In this document: positions 1 to 6,154 of the stretch, in pieces
Numbering within the stretch: the stretch's first letter is position 1
Layout of the letters: each line of letters opens with the position of its first letter
NCBI GenBank assembly: GCA_002308635.1
Contig: DBWG01000113.1
Span: 2,298-9,494, forward strand
From: Ruminococcaceae bacterium UBA1244
Lineage (GTDB): Bacteria > Bacillota > Clostridia > Oscillospirales > Acutalibacteraceae
Direction: 5' to 3'
DNA: 7,197 bases
Notes under the pieces: model-generated
The model's input: only the letters and a program-made list of their open reading frames with translations
The model's database searches: none
What the model was told of the DNA's origin: nothing
Made by a program: the position numbers and the translations under genes

Positions 1-106
1 ACGGCGCAAGCCGTCCGCACCGGATGCGCGTTACTGAATGTTCGCACCGGAAGAAGTAAGCGACCGTAAGGGAGCGTGTTCGGAGTTGTCCAGTGCGGTC
101 ACGCAC
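1..106. repeat. Duplicated ~105-base structured element, copy 1
   Basis: This stretch is repeated at 216-320 with one single-base indel and about six substitutions. The window begins exactly at its first recognisable base, so the element may extend further left. It opens with a perfect 5-bp hairpin closed by a GCAA (GNRA-type) tetraloop (1-14). CCGCAC (15-20) can pair with GTGCGG (92-97), enclosing the interior. GTGCG (92-96) can instead pair with CGCAC (102-106). All frames read on the + strand are short and stop inside the element, so it does not look coding. It could be a structured RNA or a dispersed intergenic repeat. I do not recognise the family. Confidence 0.85.
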
Positions 107-215
107 AAAATCAAAACTAAGCAGGTGCGGGAAAGTCTGACAGAATGAGAAAATATCCGTTCTGAAAAAAGCAGCCCAAAGCCCGTTAAGGGCGACGGCG
201 GTAATAGAAGGATAA
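107..215. other. Spacer between the two element copies, no gene seen
   Basis: This 109-base non-coding spacer is richer in A than the flanking element copies. It contains two small possible hairpins: 141-147 with 158-164 (7 bp including one G-T wobble, 10-base loop) and 181-184 with 190-193 (GCCC/GGGC, 5-base loop). GACGGC at 194-199 is complementary to GCCGTC at 225-230 in copy 2, and so competes with the tetraloop hairpin there. A run of six A at 165-170 would be a T-run on the minus strand, but no strong stem adjoins it. I found no convincing promoter, so the start of the gdpP transcript is not visible. Confidence 0.5.
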
Positions 216-320
216 ACGGCGCAAGCCGTCCGCACCGGATGTGCGTTACTGAATGTTCGCACCGGAAGAAGTAAGCGACCGTAGGGAGCGGCGCCGGAGT
301 CGTCCAGTGCGGTCACGCAC
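216..320. repeat. Duplicated ~105-base structured element, copy 2 (gdpP leader)
   Basis: This is the second copy of the element at 1-106, offset by 215 bases. It keeps the ACGGC-GCAA-GCCGT hairpin (216-229) and the closing pairing CCGCAC (230-235) with GTGCGG (307-312). An internal hairpin GTGCG (241-245)/CGCAC (258-262) is perfect here but has one mismatch in copy 1. GCGAC (275-279) can pair with GTCGT (299-303). In copy 1 the partner is GTTGT, and the changed base still pairs as G-T. Retained pairing is suggestive of RNA structure, though two copies are too few to prove it. It ends immediately before the gdpP ribosome binding site, so it would lie in the 5' leader if transcription starts upstream. 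Confidence 0.8.
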
Positions 321-337
321 CGGGAGGTGAAGATGAG
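307..337 (+). promoter_or_regulatory. Hairpin plus strong ribosome binding site before gdpP
   Basis: GTGCG (307-311), loop GTCA and CGCAC (316-320) form a perfect short hairpin. It is followed at once by GGAGGTGA (323-330), an eight-base match to the anti-Shine-Dalgarno sequence. The first ATG after it (333) opens only a two-codon frame, ATG-AGT-TGA. The next candidate, TTG at 338, lies ten bases beyond the GGAGG core and opens the 653-codon gdpP frame, so the site supports the TTG start. The same GTGCG can alternatively pair with CCGCAC at 230-235, which would leave 316-320 free. Confidence 0.6.
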
Positions 338-2299
338 TTGAGAAAGAGAGAGAGCAGAAATTTTGTACTGCCGCTGTTTGTGGTTTTTGCAGCAGCAATG
401 TTGGTTATGGCAATATTGTCGGTGCAGTTCAGCGTTGCAATATTTTTTGTAGAGCTTGTTATCTCGCTGGCAGCACTTGCGGCTGTTATTATCTGGATAG
501 TAAACCTCAAAAAATTTGTTTCGGCAGTGCTTACAAGCTCCAGTAAAAGAATATTTAAAGATGAAGCACGTACTATCGACGATCTGGGAGTGCCTGCGGT
601 AGTGCTTGGCCCATATAATGAGATACTTGCGGCTAACGTCCTTTTTACTGAGGATCTTTGCGGCGGTGAAGACCCGCTGGGAGATAATATCAAAAAATAC
701 CTTTCGGGAGAGGACGCAAACTCTGTCTTTGGAAATAACGGTACCGATACCAGCTATAAGGGCAGATGGTATATCGCTTTCGGCGTCAGACATGAATACG
801 GCGCTGTCGTCTATTTTATTGACGATAACCAGTATAAGCTCAATTCCGATGAATATCTTGAGTCACGTCCCGTTGTCGGTATAGTTGCATTCGACAATAA
901 GGACGAGCTTGAACGTGAGACCGATAACAGCGAGGCAATACAGGTCACTGTCGCTGTTGAAACTGAGATCGTAAAATGGGTCGCTCAAACAAACGGCTTC
1001 TACAAAAAAATAAGCGGCGGCAGATATTTTGTCGTTATGGAAGAAAGAGATATCCATAGATTCGTTGATGAAAAATTCCGCCTGCTTGACGATATCAGAA
1101 CAATAAAGATCAATGACAGGCTCAATGCGACCGTTTCTGTCGGACTCGGCAGAGGAGGAGATACCTTCAAGGAGAATGAACAGTGGGCAAGACAGGCTCT
1201 TGATATGGCTCTCGGACGAGGAGGAGATCAGGTCGCAATCAAAAAGGGCGATTCATACCAGTTCTTCGGAGGTATGTCAAAGGGTATTGAAAAACGTGAT
1301 AAGGTGCGTACCCGTGTTATCGCTTCAACTCTCACAACACATATCAATAACAGCAGCAACGTTATCATTATGGGACACAGATTCTCCGATCTCGATTCTG
1401 TCGGCTCCTGTATAGGTATGTGGAGCGCAGTGGTAAAGGGACTCCACAAAAACGGCTATATCCTCCTCAACCGTCAGCAGACTCTTGCAAAACCTCTTGT
1501 TTCGAGTGTTGAAAAGGCAGGTCTTGAGGGTATTTTCAGGACAGAGGATGAGGCTCTGCCGCTTATCGACGATCATACCCTGCTTATAATCGTCGATACC
1601 CATAATCCGAATTTCCTTGAATCAAAGGCTGTGTATGAAAAGTGCAGCAGAGTGGTCGTTATAGACCACCATAGAATGATGGTGAACCATATAGATAAGG
1701 CACTTGTTTTTTATCACGAACCTTATGCGTCCTCGGCTTCGGAAATGACGGCGGAACTGATACAGTACCTCGGCCATGAATCTCTCAGCAGACTTGAAAG
1801 CGAGGCGCTTCTTGCGGGCATAATGCTCGATACAAAGAATTTCGTTCTCAGAACAGGTGTAAGAACGTTCGAGGCCGCTGCATACCTTAAATCAAAGGGT
1901 GCGGATACCGTCGAAGTAAAGCGCCTTTTCTCAAATTCGATAGATACCTACAAAGTAAAATATAAGCTTGTCAGCGAGGCTGAGATATTCAATTTCTGTG
2001 CCATAGCGAGCGCAGAAGAGGATATACCCGACATAAGAATAGCTTCCGCTCAGGCTGCGGACGAACTGCTCGGCATCGAAAATGTAAAGGCTTCGTTCGT
2101 TATGTATAAGACAGGCAAGACAACCAATATATCCGCACGTTCTTTGGGCGACCTCAATGTTCAGGTCATTATGGAACAGCTCGGAGGCGGCGGCCACCAG
2201 ACAATGGCAGCCTGCCAGCTTGAAAATACAGGCATCGCAGAAGCCCGTGAAAAACTTGTATCCATCATCAGTGAACTTGATGTAAACAAGGATGATTGA
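338..2299 (+). CDS. gdpP: GdpP/YybT-type cyclic-di-AMP phosphodiesterase
   Basis: This membrane enzyme hydrolyses the second messenger c-di-AMP to linear pApA, which controls potassium and osmotic homeostasis and cell-wall stress in Firmicutes. The 653 residues match the usual GdpP length (about 655). Two hydrophobic helices lie at about 9-30 and 32-57, followed by a PAS-like region (about 85-150) and a degenerate GGDEF domain from about 175, with SGGRYF (226-231) where a cyclase would carry GGDEF. The DHH/DHHA1 phosphodiesterase follows: GHRFSDLD with H347, D351 and D353, then D420 in IVDTH, the DHH triad at 443-445, and GGGGH at 616-620. All expected metal-binding residues appear present, so the enzyme should be active. 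The start is TTG at 338, chosen from the strong ribosome binding site. rplI follows after 33 bases. The gdpP-rplI-dnaB order is the one known from Bacillus. Confidence 0.95.
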   Translation: MRKRESRNFVLPLFVVFAAAMLVMAILSVQFSVAIFFVELVISLAALAAVIIWIVNLKKFVSAVLTSSSKRIFKDEARTIDDLGVPAVVLGPYNEILAANVLFTEDLCGGEDPLGDNIKKYLSGEDANSVFGNNGTDTSYKGRWYIAFGVRHEYGAVVYFIDDNQYKLNSDEYLESRPVVGIVAFDNKDELERETDNSEAIQVTVAVETEIVKWVAQTNGFYKKISGGRYFVVMEERDIHRFVDEKFRLLDDIRTIKINDRLNATVSVGLGRGGDTFKENEQWARQALDMALGRGGDQVAIKKGDSYQFFGGMSKGIEKRDKVRTRVIASTLTTHINNSSNVIIMGHRFSDLDSVGSCIGMWSAVVKGLHKNGYILLNRQQTLAKPLVSSVEKAGLEGIFRTEDEALPLIDDHTLLIIVDTHNPNFLESKAVYEKCSRVVVIDHHRMMVNHIDKALVFYHEPYASSASEMTAELIQYLGHESLSRLESEALLAGIMLDTKNFVLRTGVRTFEAAAYLKSKGADTVEVKRLFSNSIDTYKVKYKLVSEAEIFNFCAIASAEEDIPDIRIASAQAADELLGIENVKASFVMYKTGKTTNISARSLGDLNVQVIMEQLGGGGHQTMAACQLENTGIAEAREKLVSIISELDVNKDD

Positions 2300-2332
2300 T
2301 CATAATAAAGAAAAAAGAAAAGAGGAAACACA

Positions 2333-2785
2333 ATGAAAGTAATACTTCTTCAGGACGTTAAGGGAACAGGCAAAAAAGGAGAACTTGCAAACGTGTCTGA
2401 CGGCTATGCAAGAAACTTCCTTCTTCCGCGCAAGCTTGCAAAGGAGGCTGACGCTCAGGCACTCAACGAACTGAAAAATGCCGAGCAGTCACGCCAACAC
2501 AAGATCGCAGTTGAGACCGCCGAGGCAAAGGCAAACGCCGAAAAGCTTGAAGGCAAGGTCATCGAAATGACTGCAAAGGCAGGTCAGGGCGGAAAGCTCT
2601 TCGGCTCTGTAACAAGCAAGGAGATCGCGGCTTTGCTCAAACAGAAGTTCGGACTTGATATCGACAAGAGAAAGGTCATTCCCGAAAGCGATATAAAAGC
2701 ATTTGGAACATACAACTGTGAGGTCAAGCTTTATACGGGCATCTCCGCCAACGTTAAGGTCATGGTCAAGGAACAGGAACAGTAA
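2333..2785 (+). CDS. rplI: 50S ribosomal protein bL9
   Basis: bL9 binds 23S rRNA near the base of the L1 stalk and extends outward to a neighbouring ribosome; it helps maintain reading-frame fidelity. The 150-residue length is typical. The N-terminal rRNA-binding domain starts MKVILLQDVKGTG and carries the family signature: G13, G16, V21, G24-Y25, N28-F29-L30. K34 sits where many homologues have glycine. A charged, alanine-rich connecting helix spans about 40-75. The C-terminal domain begins near LFGSVTSKEI. AGAGGA (2321-2326) lies six bases before the ATG. The gene is followed by a strong terminator-like hairpin, so it may end the gdpP-rplI transcript or be transcribed with partial read-through into dnaB. 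Confidence 0.97.
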   Translation: MKVILLQDVKGTGKKGELANVSDGYARNFLLPRKLAKEADAQALNELKNAEQSRQHKIAVETAEAKANAEKLEGKVIEMTAKAGQGGKLFGSVTSKEIAALLKQKFGLDIDKRKVIPESDIKAFGTYNCEVKLYTGISANVKVMVKEQEQ

Positions 2786-2800
2786 ATCTTGATAAGGGTC

Positions 2801-2833
2801 AAAATTCGGAGTTCGGCTGAATTCCGAATTTTT
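2801..2833 (+). terminator. Intrinsic terminator-like hairpin between rplI and dnaB
   Basis: Bases 2801-2813 pair with 2820-2832, giving 13 pairs including one G-T wobble around a six-base loop. The outer ten pairs are perfect. The 3' arm runs into a T tract (2829-2833). The A tract at 2801-2804 mirrors it, so the hairpin could also act on the opposite strand. I see no promoter between this hairpin and dnaB, so dnaB expression would depend on read-through or on a promoter inside rplI or further upstream. An attenuator that lowers dnaB relative to rplI is a reasonable reading. Confidence 0.8.
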
Positions 2834-2856
2834 GCGTATAAAAAGGAGATGAAAAA

Positions 2857-4221
2857 ATGAGCGAAAGGGAGATCAGCTCCTCAATGGACGGAATGAACCT
2901 TCCGTTCAGCGTTGAAGCCGAACAGTCTGTGCTTGGAGCAGTGCTTCTTGATTCCGACTGCATTGCAAACGTGATGGAGATACTGCCGTCTGCGGAATAT
3001 TTCCACCTCGCTGTGAACAGGGTCATATACAGCATTATGATAGAGCTTTTTACCCTGAACAGACCTGTGGATCTTGTCACCATCCTCGACAGGATGAAGG
3101 GCAGAAAGGAAATATCCGAAGGCGATGCAAAAAATTACCTGATGCAGCTTGCAAGCATAGTCCCGTCTATTTCAAGGGTAGAGGAATATGCAAGGATAGT
3201 CCGTGACAAATACCTTCTTAGAAGTCTTATCGAGTCGTCAAGAGAGATAATCGAAGACGCTTCAAGTCCGGTGGATGAGGTCACAAGACTGATAGATTCC
3301 GCCGAACAGCGCATTTTTGAAATACGTGACTCAAAAAGCACAAAGGGACTGCAAAAAATAGGCGACATTATCGTTGATACATTTGACAGGCTCGACCTGC
3401 TCAATTCTGAGGACAGCGATCTTTATAAGGGTATACCGACCGGAATAGGACTGCTGGATAATACGATAACCGGACTCAACCGTTCTGACCTCATACTTCT
3501 TGCGGCACGTCCCGGTATGGGAAAAACAAGTTTTGCACTGAATATCGCAAAGCACGTTGCACTCAAATGCAAGAGAAAAGTGGCGTTTTTCTCTCTCGAA
3601 ATGACAAAGGAACAGCTTGCTTCACGTCTGCTCTCCATGGAGGGACTTATCTCCGGCACAACGCTCAGAACAGGAAAGCTCACCGATGACGAATGGACAC
3701 GTCTTATAGAAGCAGGAGACGTTCTCAGCAAAACCGAAATATATCTGGACGATACGCCGGGCATTACCGTTCCGGAAATAAAGGCAAAGCTCAGAAGACA
3801 GAGAGGTGTCGATCTTGTGATAATAGACTACCTCCAGCTAATGTCCGCTTCAAGAAGGATAGACAACCGTGTGCAGGAAATTTCCGAGATAACACGAAAC
3901 CTGAAAATACTTGCAAAGGAGTTCAATGTTCCGGTCATCACGCTTTCACAGCTTTCCCGTGCAAGTGAGCAGAGAGCCGAACACAAGCCCCAGCTCTCCG
4001 ACCTGAGAGATTCGGGTTCTATCGAACAGGATGCGGATATAGTTCTGTTCCTCTATCGTGAGGATTACTATAAAAATACGGAAGGCGCCCGTGAGGATGC
4101 CGACAAAAACAGCGGCGAATGTATAGTCGCCAAAAACAGACACGGTGAAACACGCTCGGTTCCTCTGCACTGGCAGGGTGAGTTTATGCGCTTCACATCA
4201 CAGGTACAGGGAAATGAATAA
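2857..4221 (+). CDS. dnaB: Replicative DNA helicase DnaB (called DnaC in Bacillus)
   Basis: This is the hexameric ATP-driven helicase that unwinds DNA at the replication fork and recruits primase. At 454 residues it has the normal length and no intein. The N-terminal helical domain covers about residues 10-115 (with the typical LPFSVEAEQSVLGA start) and is joined by a linker to the RecA-like C-terminal domain from about 175. Visible motifs are Walker A GMGKTS (220-225), the catalytic glutamate in FFSLEM (E248), Walker B IIDYLQL with D324, the ITLSQLSR segment, and the SDLRDSGSIEQDAD motif typical of DnaB-family helicases. AAGGAG (2843-2848) lies eight bases before the ATG. The stop codon overlaps the start of tilS, implying translational coupling. 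Confidence 0.97.
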   Translation: MSEREISSSMDGMNLPFSVEAEQSVLGAVLLDSDCIANVMEILPSAEYFHLAVNRVIYSIMIELFTLNRPVDLVTILDRMKGRKEISEGDAKNYLMQLASIVPSISRVEEYARIVRDKYLLRSLIESSREIIEDASSPVDEVTRLIDSAEQRIFEIRDSKSTKGLQKIGDIIVDTFDRLDLLNSEDSDLYKGIPTGIGLLDNTITGLNRSDLILLAARPGMGKTSFALNIAKHVALKCKRKVAFFSLEMTKEQLASRLLSMEGLISGTTLRTGKLTDDEWTRLIEAGDVLSKTEIYLDDTPGITVPEIKAKLRRQRGVDLVIIDYLQLMSASRRIDNRVQEISEITRNLKILAKEFNVPVITLSQLSRASEQRAEHKPQLSDLRDSGSIEQDADIVLFLYREDYYKNTEGAREDADKNSGECIVAKNRHGETRSVPLHWQGEFMRFTSQVQGNE

Positions 4222-5551
4222 TAAGGCAAGAAATGCTGTATCAAAATATGATATGCTCATAAAAGGAGACAGAATTATTGTCGGGCTTTCGGGCGGTGCG
4301 GATTCCTGTGCGCTGCTTCATTTTCTGTGTTCGCTCAGGGATGAGATGGATCTGAAAATATATGCCTGCCACGTAAATCATTGCCTCAGAGGAGAGGCGG
4401 CAGACAGTGACGAGGAATTTTCACGCCGTTTTTGTGAAAAAATGAATGTGGAGATCTTTGTTCTGCGAATAGATATAAATGCAGAGGCAGGACGCAGAAA
4501 GATCGGCACAGAACAGTGCGGAAGAGAAGTGCGGTATGAATTTTTCTACCGTAAAGCCGAAGAACTTGACGCTAAGATAGCCACCGCACATACGGCATCC
4601 GATAATGCAGAGACGGTAATATTCAATATTGCCCGTGGAAGCGGCATTTCAGGCCTTTGCGGGATACCGCCGGTCAGGGACAGGGTCATCAGACCGCTCA
4701 TCACAAGCACAAGAGAGGATATAGAAAACTACTGTAAAGCTAATGACCTTGACTATGTTACGGACGCTACAAACCTTGAACGTGACTATAACCGCAACAA
4801 GATAAGGCTCGATGTGATACCCGTTCTGAGGGAGATCAATCCGTCTGTCATTGAATCGCTGTGTTCGATGTCCGGAAGGATGAGAGATGCGGAGGAGTTT
4901 ATAAGAATATCTGCGGGAGAAGCTGTTGACGGAGCAAAAAAGGGCGGCGGATATGACGCTTCTGCACTTGCAGAACTGCATCCGGCAGTTTTTTCCGAAG
5001 CTGTAAGAAGCCTGTGCAGAAAATTTGAAGTAATTCCCGAAGCAAAACATATTGAACTTATCAAAAAAATTGTGTATAATGGTGGTGCGGTCGAGATAAG
5101 GAACGGCGTGTTTGCGGTATGCTCTCAGGGTATTTTCAGGGTGATACGTCCCGAACGTGCCGGCAGCTTTGAAGAAGTACCGCTTTCCATTGGTAAAATA
5201 ACTATACAAAACAAGCGTTTTGACATTTCGGTTGTGGATAAGGACGATTTTTTGAAGTCTGCAAAATTTGAAAAAAATATATTTAATAATTTTGCGGATT
5301 ATGATACAATACCCTTGTCAGGTGTTTTCCGCACGAGAAGGAGCGGCGATGTTTTTTCGCTGAAGGACAGGAACATCACAAAGCCCCTGCGGAAGCTCTT
5401 TACCGAAATGAAAATACCGGCTGAACAGCGTGACGGTATCGTCCTGCTTTCAGACGGCAGCAGGGTCCTCTGGACAGAAGAGACCGGTCCGTGCCGTGAA
5501 TGTGCCGTGACCGGAAAAACAAAAAGGATTCTCGTGATCTCACGGGAGTAA
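4214..5551 (+). CDS. tilS: tRNA(Ile)-lysidine synthetase TilS
   Basis: TilS uses ATP and lysine to convert C34 of the CAU-anticodon isoleucine tRNA to lysidine, so that it reads AUA rather than AUG. The PP-loop ATPase motif SGGADS is at residues 26-31, followed by the family motifs HVNHCLRG, the GREVRYEFF segment, AHTASDNAET and RNKIRLDVIP. The C-terminal tRNA-binding domain is recognisable from FRTRRSGDVF onward, ending with an LW-containing segment. The reading frame stays open upstream to a GTG at 4145, but those codons lie inside dnaB and do not resemble TilS. The ATG at 4214 gives 445 residues, a normal N-terminus and an 8-base overlap with dnaB (ATG inside its last codons). Only a weak AGG-type site precedes it, which fits coupled translation. 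Serine replaces an aspartate common in the HxxDDxxET motif. Confidence 0.94.
   Translation: MNNKARNAVSKYDMLIKGDRIIVGLSGGADSCALLHFLCSLRDEMDLKIYACHVNHCLRGEAADSDEEFSRRFCEKMNVEIFVLRIDINAEAGRRKIGTEQCGREVRYEFFYRKAEELDAKIATAHTASDNAETVIFNIARGSGISGLCGIPPVRDRVIRPLITSTREDIENYCKANDLDYVTDATNLERDYNRNKIRLDVIPVLREINPSVIESLCSMSGRMRDAEEFIRISAGEAVDGAKKGGGYDASALAELHPAVFSEAVRSLCRKFEVIPEAKHIELIKKIVYNGGAVEIRNGVFAVCSQGIFRVIRPERAGSFEEVPLSIGKITIQNKRFDISVVDKDDFLKSAKFEKNIFNNFADYDTIPLSGVFRTRRSGDVFSLKDRNITKPLRKLFTEMKIPAEQRDGIVLLSDGSRVLWTEETGPCRECAVTGKTKRILVISRE
5052..5080 (+). promoter_or_regulatory. Possible sigma-A promoter inside tilS
   Basis: TTGAAC (5052-5057) and a perfect TATAAT (5075-5080) are separated by 17 bases. 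The -35 matches four of six consensus positions, and the spacing is ideal. The site lies about 500 bases upstream of hpt, in the AT-richer part of tilS, so it could give extra transcription of hpt and ftsH. The same bases encode ordinary TilS residues, so a chance match is quite possible. Confidence 0.25.
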
Positions 5552-5567
5552 AGCAGGTCTAAAAACG

Positions 5568-5573
5568 AAAGGA
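5568..5573 (+). promoter_or_regulatory. Ribosome binding site deciding the hpt start
   Basis: AAAGGA sits eight bases before the ATG at 5582. The earlier in-frame ATG at 5573 overlaps the last base of this site and has no other binding site before it, so 5582 is the better start. Confidence 0.65.
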
Positions 5574-5581
5574 TGGTAAAA

Positions 5582-6124
5582 ATGCTGCATAAGGATATTT
5601 TTGAAGAACTGATGAGCGAAAGCGAGATCGAAAAGACAGTCAGTGAGATAGCCGACAGGATAAATGCCGACTATGAAGGAAAGACACTCGTTGTTGTGGG
5701 CATACTAAAAGGAAGCTGTGTGTTTTTTGCTGACCTTCTGAGAAAGATCACCGTCGAGGACTGCCAGATAGATTTTATCGACGCATCAAGCTACGGCGGC
5801 GGCTCTGCGTCCTCCGGAAACATAAAGCTCCTCAAAGACGTGAACTGTGCCCTTCCCGGAAAGGACGTTCTTATTGTTGAGGATATCCTCGACAGCGGAA
5901 ATACCCTCTGCTTCATAAAGGAACATCTTCTCGAAAAGGGCGCTGATTCCGTAAAGATATGCACTCTCTTCGACAAGCCCTCACGCAGAAAAAAGCCGAT
6001 CACACCGGATTACTGCGGTAAAGTCGTTGACGACCTGTTTATCGTGGGATACGGTCTTGATTATAACGAGCGCTACCGCAATCTGCCGTATGTCGGCGTT
6101 CTGAGATCAGAGATCTACTCGTAA
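5582..6124 (+). CDS. hpt: Hypoxanthine(-guanine) phosphoribosyltransferase
   Basis: This cytoplasmic purine-salvage enzyme joins hypoxanthine or guanine to PRPP, giving IMP or GMP. From the ATG at 5582 it has 180 residues, the usual length. The PRPP-binding motif VEDILDSGNT is clear, with E100 and D101 and catalytic D104. Also present are the GILKGSCVFFADLLR segment near residues 40-55, the flexible catalytic loop around SSYGGGSASSG, and the C-terminal GYGLDYNERYRNLPYVG signature that contacts the base and magnesium. It lies 30 bases after tilS and 30 bases before ftsH, the tilS-hpt-ftsH order familiar from Firmicutes. Starting at 5573 instead would add three residues. Confidence 0.95.
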   Translation: MLHKDIFEELMSESEIEKTVSEIADRINADYEGKTLVVVGILKGSCVFFADLLRKITVEDCQIDFIDASSYGGGSASSGNIKLLKDVNCALPGKDVLIVEDILDSGNTLCFIKEHLLEKGADSVKICTLFDKPSRRKKPITPDYCGKVVDDLFIVGYGLDYNERYRNLPYVGVLRSEIYS

Positions 6125-6131
6125 AAACATA

Positions 6132-6148
6132 TTCACTAAAGGAGTGAA
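6132..6148 (+). promoter_or_regulatory. Ribosome binding site of ftsH within a small hairpin
   Basis: AAAGGAG (6138-6144) lies ten bases before the TTG start at 6155. It is embedded in a perfect inverted repeat: TTCACT (6132-6137) and AGTGAA (6143-6148) around the loop AAAGG. Half of the binding site is therefore in the loop and half in the stem. The six-pair, AT-leaning stem is weak and would partly mask the site only under mild conditions. Confidence 0.45.
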
Positions 6149-6154
6149 AGACAC

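Noticed and set aside
1..320. CRISPR array or insertion sequence
   Set aside because: There are only two copies, each about 105 bases with a 109-base spacer, and no cas gene, transposase, terminal inverted repeat or target duplication is visible.
1..320. Known c-di-AMP (ydaO/yuaA) or c-di-GMP riboswitch
   Set aside because: I could not match the conserved cores of either class; the link to c-di-AMP rests only on the downstream gene.
313..693. 126-codon open frame on the minus strand
   Set aside because: It lies opposite the gdpP start, has serine-rich antisense composition, and ends in the repeat boundary; there is no support for coding.
338..2299. GdpP as an active diguanylate cyclase
   Set aside because: The GGDEF motif is replaced by SGGRYF; in this family the domain is degenerate and the DHH/DHHA1 domain carries the activity.
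2837..2842. TATAAA as a -10 box for dnaB
   Set aside because: No acceptable -35 at 16-18 bases, and the transcript would begin almost at the ribosome binding site.
4145..4213. Upstream extension of tilS to a GTG at 4145
   Set aside because: These codons lie inside dnaB and their translation does not resemble TilS; the ATG at 4214 gives a normal N-terminus and length.
5573..5581. Earlier ATG start for hpt
   Set aside because: It overlaps the AAAGGA ribosome binding site that is well spaced for the ATG at 5582.
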